The notes: generated by a model from the letters alone, not told the origin. Shown: positions 14,575 through 23,314, counted from the stretch's first letter. The stretch: 64,000 nt of DNA from Haladaptatus sp. ZSTT2 (GCF_037081775.1 NZ_JBAMHQ010000001.1:558001-622000), one strand, 5' to 3'. Translations and numbers: made by a program.

Positions 14575-15968
14575 AACAGGAACAACGCACGCAAATCGTA
14601 GAGAACGCAAAGTATCTTCGCGCCGTCAGACCAATCGACCCCGACGAAATTTTCGAATACGTCGATGGCGAACCACACCCCGCAGTCGTCCGGCAGGTGC
14701 TCCGAGAACATTCCGTCGAACTCGGCATCGTCGAGGCCGAAGACGGCACGTTCGTCCCCGCTTCTGACGAGCCGATTTCGACCACGTTCCACGGCGTGAA
14801 GGCGTTCCCGCCGGAACACTCAGCGCGCCTAGAGGACTTCATCGTGAACCGCTTCGGCGCGGGCTGGCCTGATGGTGAGGGCGGTGACGTGCTCCGCTAC
14901 AACATCCGGAAGCTGAAAGAGGACTACTTCGCCCAGAACCCGGTCGAATACGACGAGGACGCCGCGCTCGGCTACGCCGTGTACCACCTCCCTGACTACT
15001 ACGCGACGGCACAGTACGTGTTCGCAGATATGCTCCGCCACGGCTTGCTGAGCGAGCACACCCGTATTCTCGATGTGGGCGCGGGGGCGGGCGGCCCGGC
15101 GCTCGGCATCCACGACCTGTTCCCCGACGACGCGCTCGTGGACTATCACGCGCTCGAACCGAGTGCGGGCGCAGACGTGTTCGAACACATGCTCGGGGAG
15201 ACGCGCGACACCTTCAGAACCGAACTCCACCGCGAGACTGCAGAGGCGTTCGCGCCGAGTGAAACCTACGACATCGTCCTGTTCTCAAACGTCTTGAGCG
15301 AGCTCGACGACCCCGTAGCCGTCGTCAAGAAGTACGCCAAACACCTCGCAGACGACGGCTCGATTGTCGCCATCGCGCCCGCCGACAAAAACACGAGCAT
15401 CGGGCTTCGCGAAGTCGAGCGTACGGTCGAAGACGGCCTGTCGGTATGGGGGCCAGCGGTTCGCATCTGGCCCAGCTTCGTGCCCGCAGACGAGGGCTGG
15501 TCGTTCGACGTGCAACCAGACCTCGAAATTCCGGCCTTCCAGCAGAAACTCGACGAGGCGGGCGGTGACTACGGCGAGTTCATCAACGAAGACGTCCAGT
15601 ATTCCTGGACCGTCCTGCGCAAAGATGACAAACAGCGCCTCGACATCGAGCCGAACATCAGCCTGTTCGCGCGGATGAACGAGATGGAAAAGCACGTCAC
15701 CAAACGCATCGACGTGCTCGCCGTCAAATTGAGCCACTCGCTGTCGTCGGGCGACGCCCACCAACTCTACAAGATTGGCGACGGCTCAGAGCAAACCGAC
15801 CACTACGCGGTGCGCACCCAGAAGACGACGACGAACGCCGCGCTTGAAGACGCCGAGTACGGTGACCTCCTCATCTTCGAGAACGTCCTTGTGCTCTGGA
15901 ACGACGACGAGGAGGCGTACAACCTCGTCGTGGACGGTAAGACGACGGTCGACGCGATGCCCGCCTGA
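14571..15968 (+). CDS. Rsm22-like class I SAM methyltransferase
   Basis: 465 residues. N-terminal 110 residues are mostly helical. YAVYHLPDYYATAQYVFADML leads into the SAM motif ILDVGAGAGGPALGI near residue 165, and IVLFSNVLSELDD is the motif IV region. The C-terminal 60 residues look like an OB-fold. This layout is that of the small ribosomal subunit Rsm22 family, which modifies or helps assemble the small ribosomal subunit in mitochondria. The rRNA target in archaea is not established. It overlaps tyrA by 4 bases and is followed 39 bases later by surE, all in the same direction. Confidence 0.8.
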   Translation: MKQEQRTQIVENAKYLRAVRPIDPDEIFEYVDGEPHPAVVRQVLREHSVELGIVEAEDGTFVPASDEPISTTFHGVKAFPPEHSARLEDFIVNRFGAGWPDGEGGDVLRYNIRKLKEDYFAQNPVEYDEDAALGYAVYHLPDYYATAQYVFADMLRHGLLSEHTRILDVGAGAGGPALGIHDLFPDDALVDYHALEPSAGADVFEHMLGETRDTFRTELHRETAEAFAPSETYDIVLFSNVLSELDDPVAVVKKYAKHLADDGSIVAIAPADKNTSIGLREVERTVEDGLSVWGPAVRIWPSFVPADEGWSFDVQPDLEIPAFQQKLDEAGGDYGEFINEDVQYSWTVLRKDDKQRLDIEPNISLFARMNEMEKHVTKRIDVLAVKLSHSLSSGDAHQLYKIGDGSEQTDHYAVRTQKTTTNAALEDAEYGDLLIFENVLVLWNDDEEAYNLVVDGKTTVDAMPA

Positions 15969-16007
15969 GGGCGGGGTGTTTTTGCGGCAGGCGGCCGCAT
16001 GAGGAGT

Positions 16008-16784
16008 ATGAGCATGGAGATTCTGTTGACCAACGACGACGGCATCGACAGCACCGGATTTCGCGTGCTGTACGATGCCCTCTCTGCGGTGGGGTCGGTG
16101 ACGGCCGTCGCCCCCAAAGAAGACCAGAGTGCTGTGGGGCGCAAGATGTCGCGGGAGGTGCGCATCCACGACCACGAACTCGGCTACGCAATCGAGGGCA
16201 CGCCAGCCGACTGCGTCGTCGCGGGGGTGCAGTCACTCACCCCCGACCCCGACCTCGTCGTCGCTGGAATTAATCGCGGCGCGAACCTCGGTGAGTACGT
16301 CCTCGGGCGCTCTGGAACGGTGAGCGCCGCCGTCGAAGCCGCCTTCTTTGGCATCCCCGCAATCGCCGTTTCGCTCTACATTCCCGGCGGGTGGAATGCC
16401 TTTAAGAAGCACCAAGAGACAGCCGATTCCTACCGCGAGGCCGTCCGAGCGGCCGAATATCTCACGACTCATGCGCTCAACGCGGGCGTGTTCGACCACG
16501 CCGACTATCTCAACGTGAACGCACCGATGCCCGGCGAGGAACCGGCAGACATGGAAATCACTCGGCCGTCGCACGTCTACCAGATGGACGCAGAACAGAA
16601 CGGCGAGACCGTGACGCTCCACGACCGCATCTGGGAGAAGATGGCAGCAGGCGACATCCCCGACCCACGCGGGAGCGACCGTCGGGCAGTCGTTGACGGA
16701 CGTATCAGTGTCTCGCCGCTCACGGCACCCCACACGACCGAACACCACGAGGCGCTTGACGCACTGGCTGAAACGTACCTGTAG
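16008..16784 (+). CDS. surE: 5'/3'-nucleotidase SurE
   Basis: 258 residues. SurE is a metal-dependent nucleoside 5'-(and 3'-)monophosphate phosphatase. The metal site LLTNDDGID is at the N-terminus. VVAGINRGANLGEYVLGRSGTVSAA holds the conserved Asn and Ser-Gly-Thr. Three in-frame ATGs exist at 15999, 16008 and 16014; MSMEILLTNDDG or MEILLTNDDG fits the family, and I chose 16008. It is the last gene in the run peptidase, tyrA, Rsm22-like, surE. Confidence 0.94.
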   Translation: MSMEILLTNDDGIDSTGFRVLYDALSAVGSVTAVAPKEDQSAVGRKMSREVRIHDHELGYAIEGTPADCVVAGVQSLTPDPDLVVAGINRGANLGEYVLGRSGTVSAAVEAAFFGIPAIAVSLYIPGGWNAFKKHQETADSYREAVRAAEYLTTHALNAGVFDHADYLNVNAPMPGEEPADMEITRPSHVYQMDAEQNGETVTLHDRIWEKMAAGDIPDPRGSDRRAVVDGRISVSPLTAPHTTEHHEALDALAETYL

Positions 16785-16809
16785 TCGCAAAAAGCCGTCT
16801 GAGACGGTG

Positions 16810-17253
16810 TTAGCTCGTCGGAATCTGCACACCAATCTGGCCGAGAAGGGTCGTCATACTCGCGCCGTCTGTCATTTCAACAACCCGCCCGTCTTTGATT
16901 TTCCAGAAGCTGAATCCATCGACGGCAATCTCATTGCCGGTTGGCTTGTAGCCGCGAAACTGTCCGGTGTGCGTGCCGGTTATCGTCCACCACGCGAACA
17001 CCACGTCACCCTCTGCGGCCAGTTCGTTTACCGTGACGGTTGCGTCCGGGAACCCCTCGTCCCACTCACGGTGAATCGCTTTGATGTCATCAAGTGTGAC
17101 GAGTGGCGTCGAATCGCCCATCCGCCGAGTTCCGATTTTCACGTCGGGGGCGTACAATTCATCGAGTACGTCGAGTTTGTCTTCGTTCCATACCTCGGTC
17201 ATCTCGCGTTGAACCAGCGCTTTGTTCGCGCTGAGAACGTCTGTCGTTGCCAT
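16810..17253 (-). CDS. SnoaL-like ester cyclase family protein, second copy
   Basis: 147 residues with the same fold and landmarks as the gene at 4427-4843: an N-terminal helix with MTEVWNEDKLDVLDELYAPD, DEGFPDATVTVNELAAEGDVV, then GQFRGYKPTGNEIAVDGF. It belongs to the predicted ester cyclase group of the NTF2-like superfamily. Substrate unknown. The two copies in this window differ a lot outside the shared motifs, so they are old paralogues and not a recent duplication. It converges with surE and diverges from the AAC(3)-like gene. Confidence 0.82.
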   Translation of the reverse strand: MATTDVLSANKALVQREMTEVWNEDKLDVLDELYAPDVKIGTRRMGDSTPLVTLDDIKAIHREWDEGFPDATVTVNELAAEGDVVFAWWTITGTHTGQFRGYKPTGNEIAVDGFSFWKIKDGRVVEMTDGASMTTLLGQIGVQIPTS

Positions 17254-17391
17254 GAGTCACCTCTTTCAGCTCACACGAGCAGAAGAGTGTATTGGTGGGA
17301 AACGGAGAAGACTGTTGAGCAACCGTCCGAGAATTGTGAATTTTCGGACGCAGAAACAAACACTGAAGGCACGCCTTGGTGACGAGTTCGT

Positions 17392-18198
17392 ATGTCCGAA
17401 TATGACGCCATCGAGATGGTCGAGTCACCCGCGACCGTCTCGTCGCTTGCTGCGGATTTTCGCGCCCTTGGTATCGAGGCTGGTGACACGCTCATCGTCC
17501 ATTCGTCGCTGAGTTCACTCGGATGGGTCGTTGGCGGGCCAACCGCCGTCATCGACGCGCTCCAGGAAGTGCTCACAGAACGTGGCACGCTCGTCATGCC
17601 GTCGTTCACCTCACAGTACTCGAATCCAGAAAACTGGGAAGCACCGCCGGTTCCAGACCACTGGGTCAAAATCATCAACGACGAAATGCCGCCGTTCCGG
17701 CCGGAAAGCACCCCAACGCGCGGCATGGGGGCGATTGGCGAGTGTTTCCGGAACTACGCGGGCGTCGAGCGAAGCGCCCACCCAATCAACTCCTTTGCGG
17801 CGTGGGGTGCGGGGGCGTCCACGATAATTTCCGACCACGAGTTCGACTACGGCCTCGGCGAAGGGTCGCCGCTCGCGCGCATCTACGACCGCGGCGGGAA
17901 AATCCTCCTCCTCGGCGTCGGCCACGCGAACAACACGTCGCTCCATCTCGGGGAATACCCCGCGAGCTTCGAGAAAGAAATCATCACTGAGCGCGCGCCC
18001 GTCGAGCGGGACGGCGAACGCGTCGTCGTCGAATACGAAGACATCGAAACGAACACGGACGATTTCGAGGAACTCGGAGCCGATTTCGAGGCGGAAGTCG
18101 GCGTCACCGAAGGCACGGTCGCCGCCGCGGACGTGAAACTCATCGACCAACAAGCGATTGTCGACTATGCGGTCGAGTGGTTCGAAGCCCACCGATAA
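17392..18198 (+). CDS. Aminoglycoside N(3)-acetyltransferase family protein
   Basis: 268 residues of the AAC(3)/YokD fold. Characteristic parts: GIEAGDTLIVHSSLSSLGWVVGG (acetyl-CoA loop), VMPSFTSQYSNPENW, FRPESTPTRGMGAIGECF, RSAHPINSFAAWG (catalytic His region) and LARIYDRGGKILLLGVGHANNTSLH. These acetyltransferases use acetyl-CoA. In archaea, whose ribosomes are mostly insensitive to these antibiotics, the natural substrate is more likely an amino-sugar or small amine. It stands alone in a region of accessory genes. Family call is firm, substrate is open. Confidence 0.85.
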   Translation: MSEYDAIEMVESPATVSSLAADFRALGIEAGDTLIVHSSLSSLGWVVGGPTAVIDALQEVLTERGTLVMPSFTSQYSNPENWEAPPVPDHWVKIINDEMPPFRPESTPTRGMGAIGECFRNYAGVERSAHPINSFAAWGAGASTIISDHEFDYGLGEGSPLARIYDRGGKILLLGVGHANNTSLHLGEYPASFEKEIITERAPVERDGERVVVEYEDIETNTDDFEELGADFEAEVGVTEGTVAAADVKLIDQQAIVDYAVEWFEAHR

Positions 18199-18221
18199 CG
18201 CGACAGTGTTTCAAAACGAGG

Positions 18222-18647
18222 CTACGCTCGCCTGACGAATGCACTCAGGAGCACGGAGGCATACGCCAACAGCAACATGCCACCGAAATAGGGCGCGGAC
18301 GCAGACACCATGTTCGGGATCACGGCCTCAAACTGGGCCATGACCACGGTGTCGAGGACCATCCCGGGTAACACGAGGGCAATCGCCGCCGGCAACCGTG
18401 CCGCTCCCGACACGCGCCGCCAACGATAGAACACGAGCGCGAGGCCAATCATTGCCGGGACGGTTACGACGTACAACGCGCCGATGACGAGCGGCGCGTT
18501 TGGATTCAAGAGAAATTGCCCGGCGACTCTGAACGCGAGGGTGGCGACGAGCCAGACGACGAATCCGAGCAGGAAAAAGGCCTGCATCGTCGGTGTCGTG
18601 AGCGACGGCGTGCGTTCGACACCGTCTGCTGCGGTTCCAGTTGCCAT
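18222..18647 (-). CDS. Four-TM membrane protein (DUF5367-like)
   Basis: 141 residues with four hydrophobic segments near residues 22-44, 52-72, 85-105 and 117-137. The pattern resembles the DUF5367 family of small integral membrane proteins, but I could not confirm this. No catalytic motif is visible. It lies between the AAC(3)-like gene (convergent, 23 bases away) and the ABC-2 permease gene on the same strand. Function unknown. Confidence 0.6.
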   Translation of the reverse strand: MATGTAADGVERTPSLTTPTMQAFFLLGFVVWLVATLAFRVAGQFLLNPNAPLVIGALYVVTVPAMIGLALVFYRWRRVSGAARLPAAIALVLPGMVLDTVVMAQFEAVIPNMVSASAPYFGGMLLLAYASVLLSAFVRRA

Positions 18648-18725
18648 AGCAAACCTACCCTGGCTTGGTCTATCAAGTGGCTGGTGAGGGCTGCAGGTTT
18701 GTGGCGGCTTACCTCTGCCACCCCA

Positions 18726-20216
18726 CTACTCGGTTCGGTTCTGAAACAGTCGGGCGAACACGAGCAAGAAAAGCAGGTGAACGACTATCCCGACGAGCAC
18801 GTATCCGACCCAGAGCGGGTCGTCCGAGACGCCCGCGACGTAGGCTTTGACCGGCCAGTAGGTGGGGGACACACCGGCGAGCAACTGGAGTGGCTCCGGG
18901 ACAAGGGCGATAATGAGTGCGGGGCCGAGGAGAACTGGGTTCAACAATTTGCTGATGGCGATGCCTTCGATTGTGTTAGACGCGAGGCTGCCGAAGGTGA
19001 ACGCGAGCACTGGCCCGCCGAGGGCAGCGACTGCGGCAACCCCGAGAACGACGAGCGGTGGTGCGGGAACCAGCCCGACGACGACGAGCGCGGGCAGTGT
19101 CGCTCCGAGGCTCAGCGCGTATGCCGTCCCGGCACGATACAGGAGGTAGCCGCGAGCCGAAAGGGGGCTAGTGCGGTAGGCTGCGAGCACGCCCTGCTCG
19201 CGGTCTTCGAGGACGAACATCCCCGCGACGAAACCGTAGATCGCGGGGCCGAACACCGCCATCGTGCCCGCAATCACCGGGTAGTACGGCTCCAGTGCGA
19301 CTGCGGGGGCGGCCATTTGCGTTACTGTTGGCATACCAACTCTGATAATGCTGGAAAGGAGGAGTGGGGCAACCGCGACGAACGCGAGCATCGGGTCTCG
19401 AAGCCAGTTTCTCACGTCGGTTCGAATCAGCGCAACCACGGGTAAACGAGCCGCGGACACTGCTCCACGCGGCTGGTTCGTCTGCCTGTGGTGACCGAGT
19501 TGTGCGCCCGGGTCTCCCCCGCTGACGATGTGACGGCGAAAGGCGCGACTCGCCCACACATATGCGACGACATTGCCAAGGAGGAGATAGCCGAGTGCGT
19601 AAGCAAGTTCCCACGCAGCAATCGGGCTGAATCCCGCGTGGACGAGCACGATGGCCGGCTTTGCAGGCAGCAGATAGAACAGGGGTGTCTCGACGAATCC
19701 CACGTACTCGAACAACGGGAGAAACAGTACGGTCCCCCAGCCAGCGGCGCTGATGAAGTAGGCGTTGATGGAATCGAACCGGGCGACGGCGACGAATCCG
19801 ATGAGCACGAACAGCGCGGCAGAAAGCAAGATGCCGACGACCAACACCGGGAGATTCGAGACCGCGCCGTGGCCGAGGACAGCGGCGAGGGTTCCACTGG
19901 TCGTCGCCAGCAGTGCCAGCGAGAGCACCTTCGAGGCGAGATAGCCGCGGACGCCAAGCGGCGAGACGACGAGCGCATCGAGGACGCCTTCACCCTTCTC
20001 GAACAGGACGAGCGAGGCGATGAAATAGAAGCCAAGAACGGTTGGGTCGGTCACGATGAGGAGCACCGCAGCGTCGGTGCGTAACCCAGGCCCGAGCACC
20101 CGAAGTCCGAGGATGAATCCCACGGTCAATATCGCGTACACCGCATAGAAGCCGTAGCGAATCTGCAGGCGAACGTCCCAGCCAAGCATCGCCCGAAACG
20201 AGTTCACGAAGCTCAC
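18726..20216 (-). CDS. ABC-2 type exporter permease, internally duplicated
   Basis: 496 residues with about twelve hydrophobic segments. It consists of two similar halves. In the first half FEKGEGVLDALVVSPLGVRG matches LEDREQGVLAAYRTSPLSAR in the second; these are the conserved cytoplasmic turn of ABC-2 permeases. A polar linker (about residues 235-255) joins them. One chain could therefore supply both transmembrane halves of the exporter. The ATPase gene just upstream overlaps by 4 bases. The cargo is unknown; drug, lipid or antibiotic export are all possible for this class. Confidence 0.85.
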   Translation of the reverse strand: MSFVNSFRAMLGWDVRLQIRYGFYAVYAILTVGFILGLRVLGPGLRTDAAVLLIVTDPTVLGFYFIASLVLFEKGEGVLDALVVSPLGVRGYLASKVLSLALLATTSGTLAAVLGHGAVSNLPVLVVGILLSAALFVLIGFVAVARFDSINAYFISAAGWGTVLFLPLFEYVGFVETPLFYLLPAKPAIVLVHAGFSPIAAWELAYALGYLLLGNVVAYVWASRAFRRHIVSGGDPGAQLGHHRQTNQPRGAVSAARLPVVALIRTDVRNWLRDPMLAFVAVAPLLLSSIIRVGMPTVTQMAAPAVALEPYYPVIAGTMAVFGPAIYGFVAGMFVLEDREQGVLAAYRTSPLSARGYLLYRAGTAYALSLGATLPALVVVGLVPAPPLVVLGVAAVAALGGPVLAFTFGSLASNTIEGIAISKLLNPVLLGPALIIALVPEPLQLLAGVSPTYWPVKAYVAGVSDDPLWVGYVLVGIVVHLLFLLVFARLFQNRTE

Positions 20217-21067
20217 CGCAGCACCTTGCCCGTGACGGCGATGAACACGTCTTCTAAGGTTGCTTCGTCGGTGTGAATCGTCTCCACCTGCCCGCGAGAG
20301 AGGAGGGTCGTGAACGCCTCATCCGTGCCGAGCGTCGATAGCGGGAAGGTTCGGCTCTGGAGCGCGCTGTCAGTCCGAAACTCGACGCGGACGGTGGCTT
20401 CGCCGTGGGCCAACTTGAGCGCTCGCGGCGTATCCACCACCGGGAGTTCGCCATCGACGATGAAGCCAACGCGGTCACACAACTCGTCTGCAACCGTCAT
20501 GTCGTGGGTGGTGAGAAACACCGTCGTCCCGCCGTCTCTGAGGTCTGCGATGAGCTGTTTGACCGAGCGGGCGGTGCCGGGGTCGATGCCGGTTGTTGGC
20601 TCGTCTAAGAACACCAACTCAGGGTCGTGGAGCAACGCCCGCACGAGGTTCAGACGCATCTGCATTCCCTTCGAGTAGGTTCCGACGCGGCGGTCTACGG
20701 CATCTGCGAGCCCAACGCGTTCGAGGAGTGGCTCTGGGTCGCGGACGGCACCGCCGTGCAGCGAGGCGAACAGCGTGAGATTTTCTCTCCCGGTCAGTTT
20801 GCGGTAGTGGTTCGGCGTCTCCGCTGAAACACCGATGCGTCGGTAGAGGTCGCGCCCCCAGTCGGAAACCTCGCGGTCGAAGAGTTTGACCTCGCCTCCA
20901 TAGTCGTCGAGCAGCCCGACTAACACCTTTTGTGTCGTGCTTTTCCCGGCTCCACTTGGCCCGAGAAAACCGAACACTTCGCCCGAGTCGGCCGCAAAAT
21001 CGATGCCTCGAAGTGCCTGCTGGTCTGCCCCGGCGTACGTGTATTCGAGGTTGCGGACGCGTATCAA
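20213..21067 (-). CDS. ABC transporter ATP-binding protein
   Basis: 284 residues. Walker A GPSGAGKSTT near residue 36, ABC signature YSKGMQMRLNL (a variant of LSGGQ), Walker B LVFLDEPTTGIDP and the switch His in LTTHDM are all present. The last 70 residues are the accessory domain common in ABC-2 ATPases, ending in EATLEDVFIAVTGKVLR. It powers the permease encoded directly downstream, with which it shares a 4-base overlap. Cargo unknown. The 200 bases upstream (21068-21266) hold only promoter-like AT tracts such as ATCATATAGC near 21181. Confidence 0.9.
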   Translation of the reverse strand: MIRVRNLEYTYAGADQQALRGIDFAADSGEVFGFLGPSGAGKSTTQKVLVGLLDDYGGEVKLFDREVSDWGRDLYRRIGVSAETPNHYRKLTGRENLTLFASLHGGAVRDPEPLLERVGLADAVDRRVGTYSKGMQMRLNLVRALLHDPELVFLDEPTTGIDPGTARSVKQLIADLRDGGTTVFLTTHDMTVADELCDRVGFIVDGELPVVDTPRALKLAHGEATVRVEFRTDSALQSRTFPLSTLGTDEAFTTLLSRGQVETIHTDEATLEDVFIAVTGKVLR

Positions 21068-21266
21068 TACGAAATATCACACGAGAACAATAGAAAAAGG
21101 TGCTGTCGAGAGGGGGACACCACGGCCACACACGAACCCGAAGACAGTCCGTGACCAGCGCGTCCACGTCGGCGAGAAGGATCATATAGCTTCCTCGCCA
21201 ATAGAAAGGGAAGTTCATGGGGAGGGGACCAAACGAGGGTGAGCGAAGACCACACAACGACGCACC

Positions 21267-21533
21267 GTGCGCCAGTGGGTGTTTCTGTACGGGAATCGAC
21301 GATGGATTGCACTGTTTCTCTCCGCGCTGATTTTCTGCTTCCTTCTTGGAGTTGGGGCGATTTGGGAGTTCGAGATGGAGCGGCTAGTGGTCGAAACCCG
21401 AGCCGTCCAGACGCTGTTCAATACGCTGCTCGGTGGTGTGATTCTGTTTCTCGAAACACTCGCTCGAATCGACCGGCTTTACGCTCAACGACGAGGAACT
21501 TCGACTCCGCCCATAACGATGCTAGACGGCTGA
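21267..21533 (+). CDS. Short membrane protein, probably truncated
   Basis: 88 residues with a GTG start. Residues 1-60 (MRQWVFLYGNRRWIALFLSA, then RAVQTLFNTLLGG) look like the beginning of a haloarchaeal membrane protein family whose usual members are several hundred residues long, with a first TM helix and then a conserved LF-x-LLGG turn into a second TM. Here the reading continues as a short polar tail and stops. I therefore read it as a truncated or decayed copy, though a genuine short protein cannot be excluded. Confidence 0.45.
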   Translation: MRQWVFLYGNRRWIALFLSALIFCFLLGVGAIWEFEMERLVVETRAVQTLFNTLLGGVILFLETLARIDRLYAQRRGTSTPPITMLDG

Positions 21534-21574
21534 ATCCGTCGCGTGTCCGTTGTACAGTTGAAAATCACCAAGAG

Positions 21575-21583
21575 TTATTTTTA
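21575..21583 (+). promoter_or_regulatory. TATA box of carbonic anhydrase gene
   Basis: TTATTTTTA lies 23 to 31 bases before the ATG at 21606, the right distance for a leaderless transcript. Confidence 0.5.
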
Positions 21584-21605
21584 CCGTGACGAACTGGTAT
21601 AGCCA

Positions 21606-22286
21606 ATGCATTCGGCGTTCATCGAACTACTACAAAACAATTTGGAGCACGCAACCGAGTTCCAGAACCGGTTCGACCACGTCCAAGACGCCCAACACCC
21701 GGCCGTCGTCACGGTGTGTTGTTCTGATTCGCGCGTCCTCCAAGACCACATCTGGGGCAACGACGAACCTGGCCAGATCTTCACCTGCGGGAACATTGGC
21801 AACCGCGTCGTTCAACAGACAGACGCCGGTGAAGTCGTCTCCGGCGACGTGCTCTATCCGGTCGAACACACTGGGACAGACATCATCGTCGTCGTCGGCC
21901 ACACCGGGTGTGGTGCCGTGACGGCGACCTACGACGCACTCACTGGCGAAATCTCTGAACCGGCAGGCATCGAACACTGTTTGTCGCTGTTAAAGCCACA
22001 CCTCGAATCCGGCGTGGACGCCCTGCCAGACGACGTGAGTCGAACCGAGGCTGTCAACCGGCTGGTCGAATACAACGTCGACCGGCAAATCGCGTTCCTC
22101 GACGCGAACGAGACGATTCCCGACGACGTGGATATCGTCGGCGTCGTCTACGACTTCCAAGACGTGTACTCAGACCGTCGTGGGGAAGTCCACGTCATCA
22201 ACGTAAACGGCGAGATGAACGTCGAAACCCTGCGCGAGGCCCACCCGGCCATCGACGCGCGGATTCGTCGGCTCTGGGAGTACTGA
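21606..22286 (+). CDS. Beta-class carbonic anhydrase
   Basis: 226 residues. It interconverts carbon dioxide and bicarbonate using zinc. The ligands of the beta class are visible: Cys39 with Asp41 and Arg43 in CCSDSR, then His99 and Cys102 in GHTGCGA. The spacing is right for a functional site. There is no signal peptide, so it should be cytoplasmic and could supply bicarbonate to carboxylations. It has its own promoter and converges with the acyltransferase gene 31 bases downstream. Confidence 0.93.
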   Translation: MHSAFIELLQNNLEHATEFQNRFDHVQDAQHPAVVTVCCSDSRVLQDHIWGNDEPGQIFTCGNIGNRVVQQTDAGEVVSGDVLYPVEHTGTDIIVVVGHTGCGAVTATYDALTGEISEPAGIEHCLSLLKPHLESGVDALPDDVSRTEAVNRLVEYNVDRQIAFLDANETIPDDVDIVGVVYDFQDVYSDRRGEVHVINVNGEMNVETLREAHPAIDARIRRLWEY

Positions 22287-22317
22287 GCCGCCTGTCTACG
22301 GAGTCGACGGGGAACGG

Positions 22318-23106
22318 TTATTCGGCTATCGTGTCGAGTCCGTGGGCCGATTCGACCAATTCCTTTAGCTGGGTGAGAAAGCGCGCTGCTGGCGCGCCAT
22401 CAACGACATCGTGGTCGAACGTTGCGGTGACCGAGAGATAGTCTCGAATCTCGATATCGCCGTCTTTGACGCCGGGTTTTGTCGAAATTCCCCCAAGCGT
22501 TAGCTGGAGTGGGTAGTTCGTCGGCGTGATTCCCCACCCACCGCCAGCACCGAACATCCCCACAGCCGAGACGCCGACCGTTCCGGCGAGTTGCTTCCAT
22601 CGACGGGGAGCGAGTCGAGGAAGCCGGTAAATCTGCCGTCTGAGCACGCCGGGTAATCGGAAAAAGAGCGGCGCGAACCGGGAAAATTGTGGCACGTCAG
22701 AAGTCGTCTGTGCGCGTCGAATCTCTCGATGAATGGAGTGAAGCGATCGACGATTCGCCGCCCGGATGACGTGGGGCACACCGATTCGTTCGCCGGATAC
22801 GGTCGTCTCAACGATGACCATCACGTCAACGTCGTCGAACCGCACGACACGACCCAACGCGTCCCGATACGCCTGAACGTGTGGCTGAGCGTCGATTGCT
22901 TGTGCCAGACAGAACACGATGAAGGCAGTGAAAGAAAGCCGCTCTCCAGTTGCGTGCTCCAACTCGTCAATGCGGGTTCTCGCGTCGGTCACGTCGAATT
23001 CGACGAGGCCGTGAATATCGCTGCGTCGTCCGGCCATCCGCATGGAGTCCACCGTCGCCCGGCGTCGCAGAGAGAACGGTTCGACTCTCTCACCCCTCGT
23101 ATCCAT
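22318..23106 (-). CDS. Stand-alone 2-oxoacid dehydrogenase acyltransferase domain protein
   Basis: 262 residues that cover only the E2 catalytic domain. FSLRRRATVDSMRMAG is its start, FSLRRR being the usual P-L-x-x-x-R-R region. SVTATFDHDVVDGAPAARFL carries the active His and Asp-Gly (usual form DHRxxDG). No lipoyl domain or peripheral-subunit binding domain is present, and no E1 or E3 gene is near. A CoA acyltransferase with a free, non-lipoyl acceptor is possible. The ATG at 23106 starts the conserved part. Codon use looks normal. It converges with carbonic anhydrase. Confidence 0.78.
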   Translation of the reverse strand: MDTRGERVEPFSLRRRATVDSMRMAGRRSDIHGLVEFDVTDARTRIDELEHATGERLSFTAFIVFCLAQAIDAQPHVQAYRDALGRVVRFDDVDVMVIVETTVSGERIGVPHVIRAANRRSLHSIHREIRRAQTTSDVPQFSRFAPLFFRLPGVLRRQIYRLPRLAPRRWKQLAGTVGVSAVGMFGAGGGWGITPTNYPLQLTLGGISTKPGVKDGDIEIRDYLSVTATFDHDVVDGAPAARFLTQLKELVESAHGLDTIAE

Positions 23107-23123
23107 ATCTAGAAGAGGATTGC

Positions 23124-23219
23124 AAACGCGATAGCGTTTCGTTACCACCGTCGGCGCGTTCCGTCTTCGACTTGCAAGCGGGGCGCGAAAGTGCGTTGTT
23201 GCCCAAACGCGAGAGCGTT
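23124..23219. repeat. Two copies of an inverted repeat AAACGC-n4-GCGTT
   Basis: AAACGCGATAGCGTTT at 23124-23139 has 6-bp arms, and AAACGCGAGAGCGTT at 23205-23219 has 5-bp arms of the same sequence. Both sit in the gap between the divergent acyltransferase and DUF1059 genes. The first lies 18 bases from the acyltransferase start. They look like paired binding sites for a dimeric regulator, but no protein can be named. Confidence 0.45.
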
Positions 23220-23262
23220 CAGCGACAGTCAGGAAAACGGTCTGGTCACAAAATCTCTAAGA

Positions 23263-23314
23263 ATTTTTATTCTCTCCCCAGTCGTCTAGTATGTCGCCCT
23301 CTCAGTGAGAGGGC
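23263..23314 (+). promoter_or_regulatory. TATA box and leader palindrome of DUF1059 gene
   Basis: The TATA-like ATTTTTATT is at 23263-23271. About 25 bases on begins a perfect inverted repeat, GCCCTCTCA-G-TGAGAGGGC (23296-23314), only 10 bases before the ATG at 23325. If transcription starts where expected, the palindrome is at the extreme 5' end of the mRNA. It could act as an operator at DNA level or as a hairpin covering the ribosome site. Confidence 0.45.

Noticed and set aside
16810-17253. Recent duplication of the ester cyclase at 4427-4843
   Set aside because: Only the fold motifs are shared; the sequences are too different for a recent copy.
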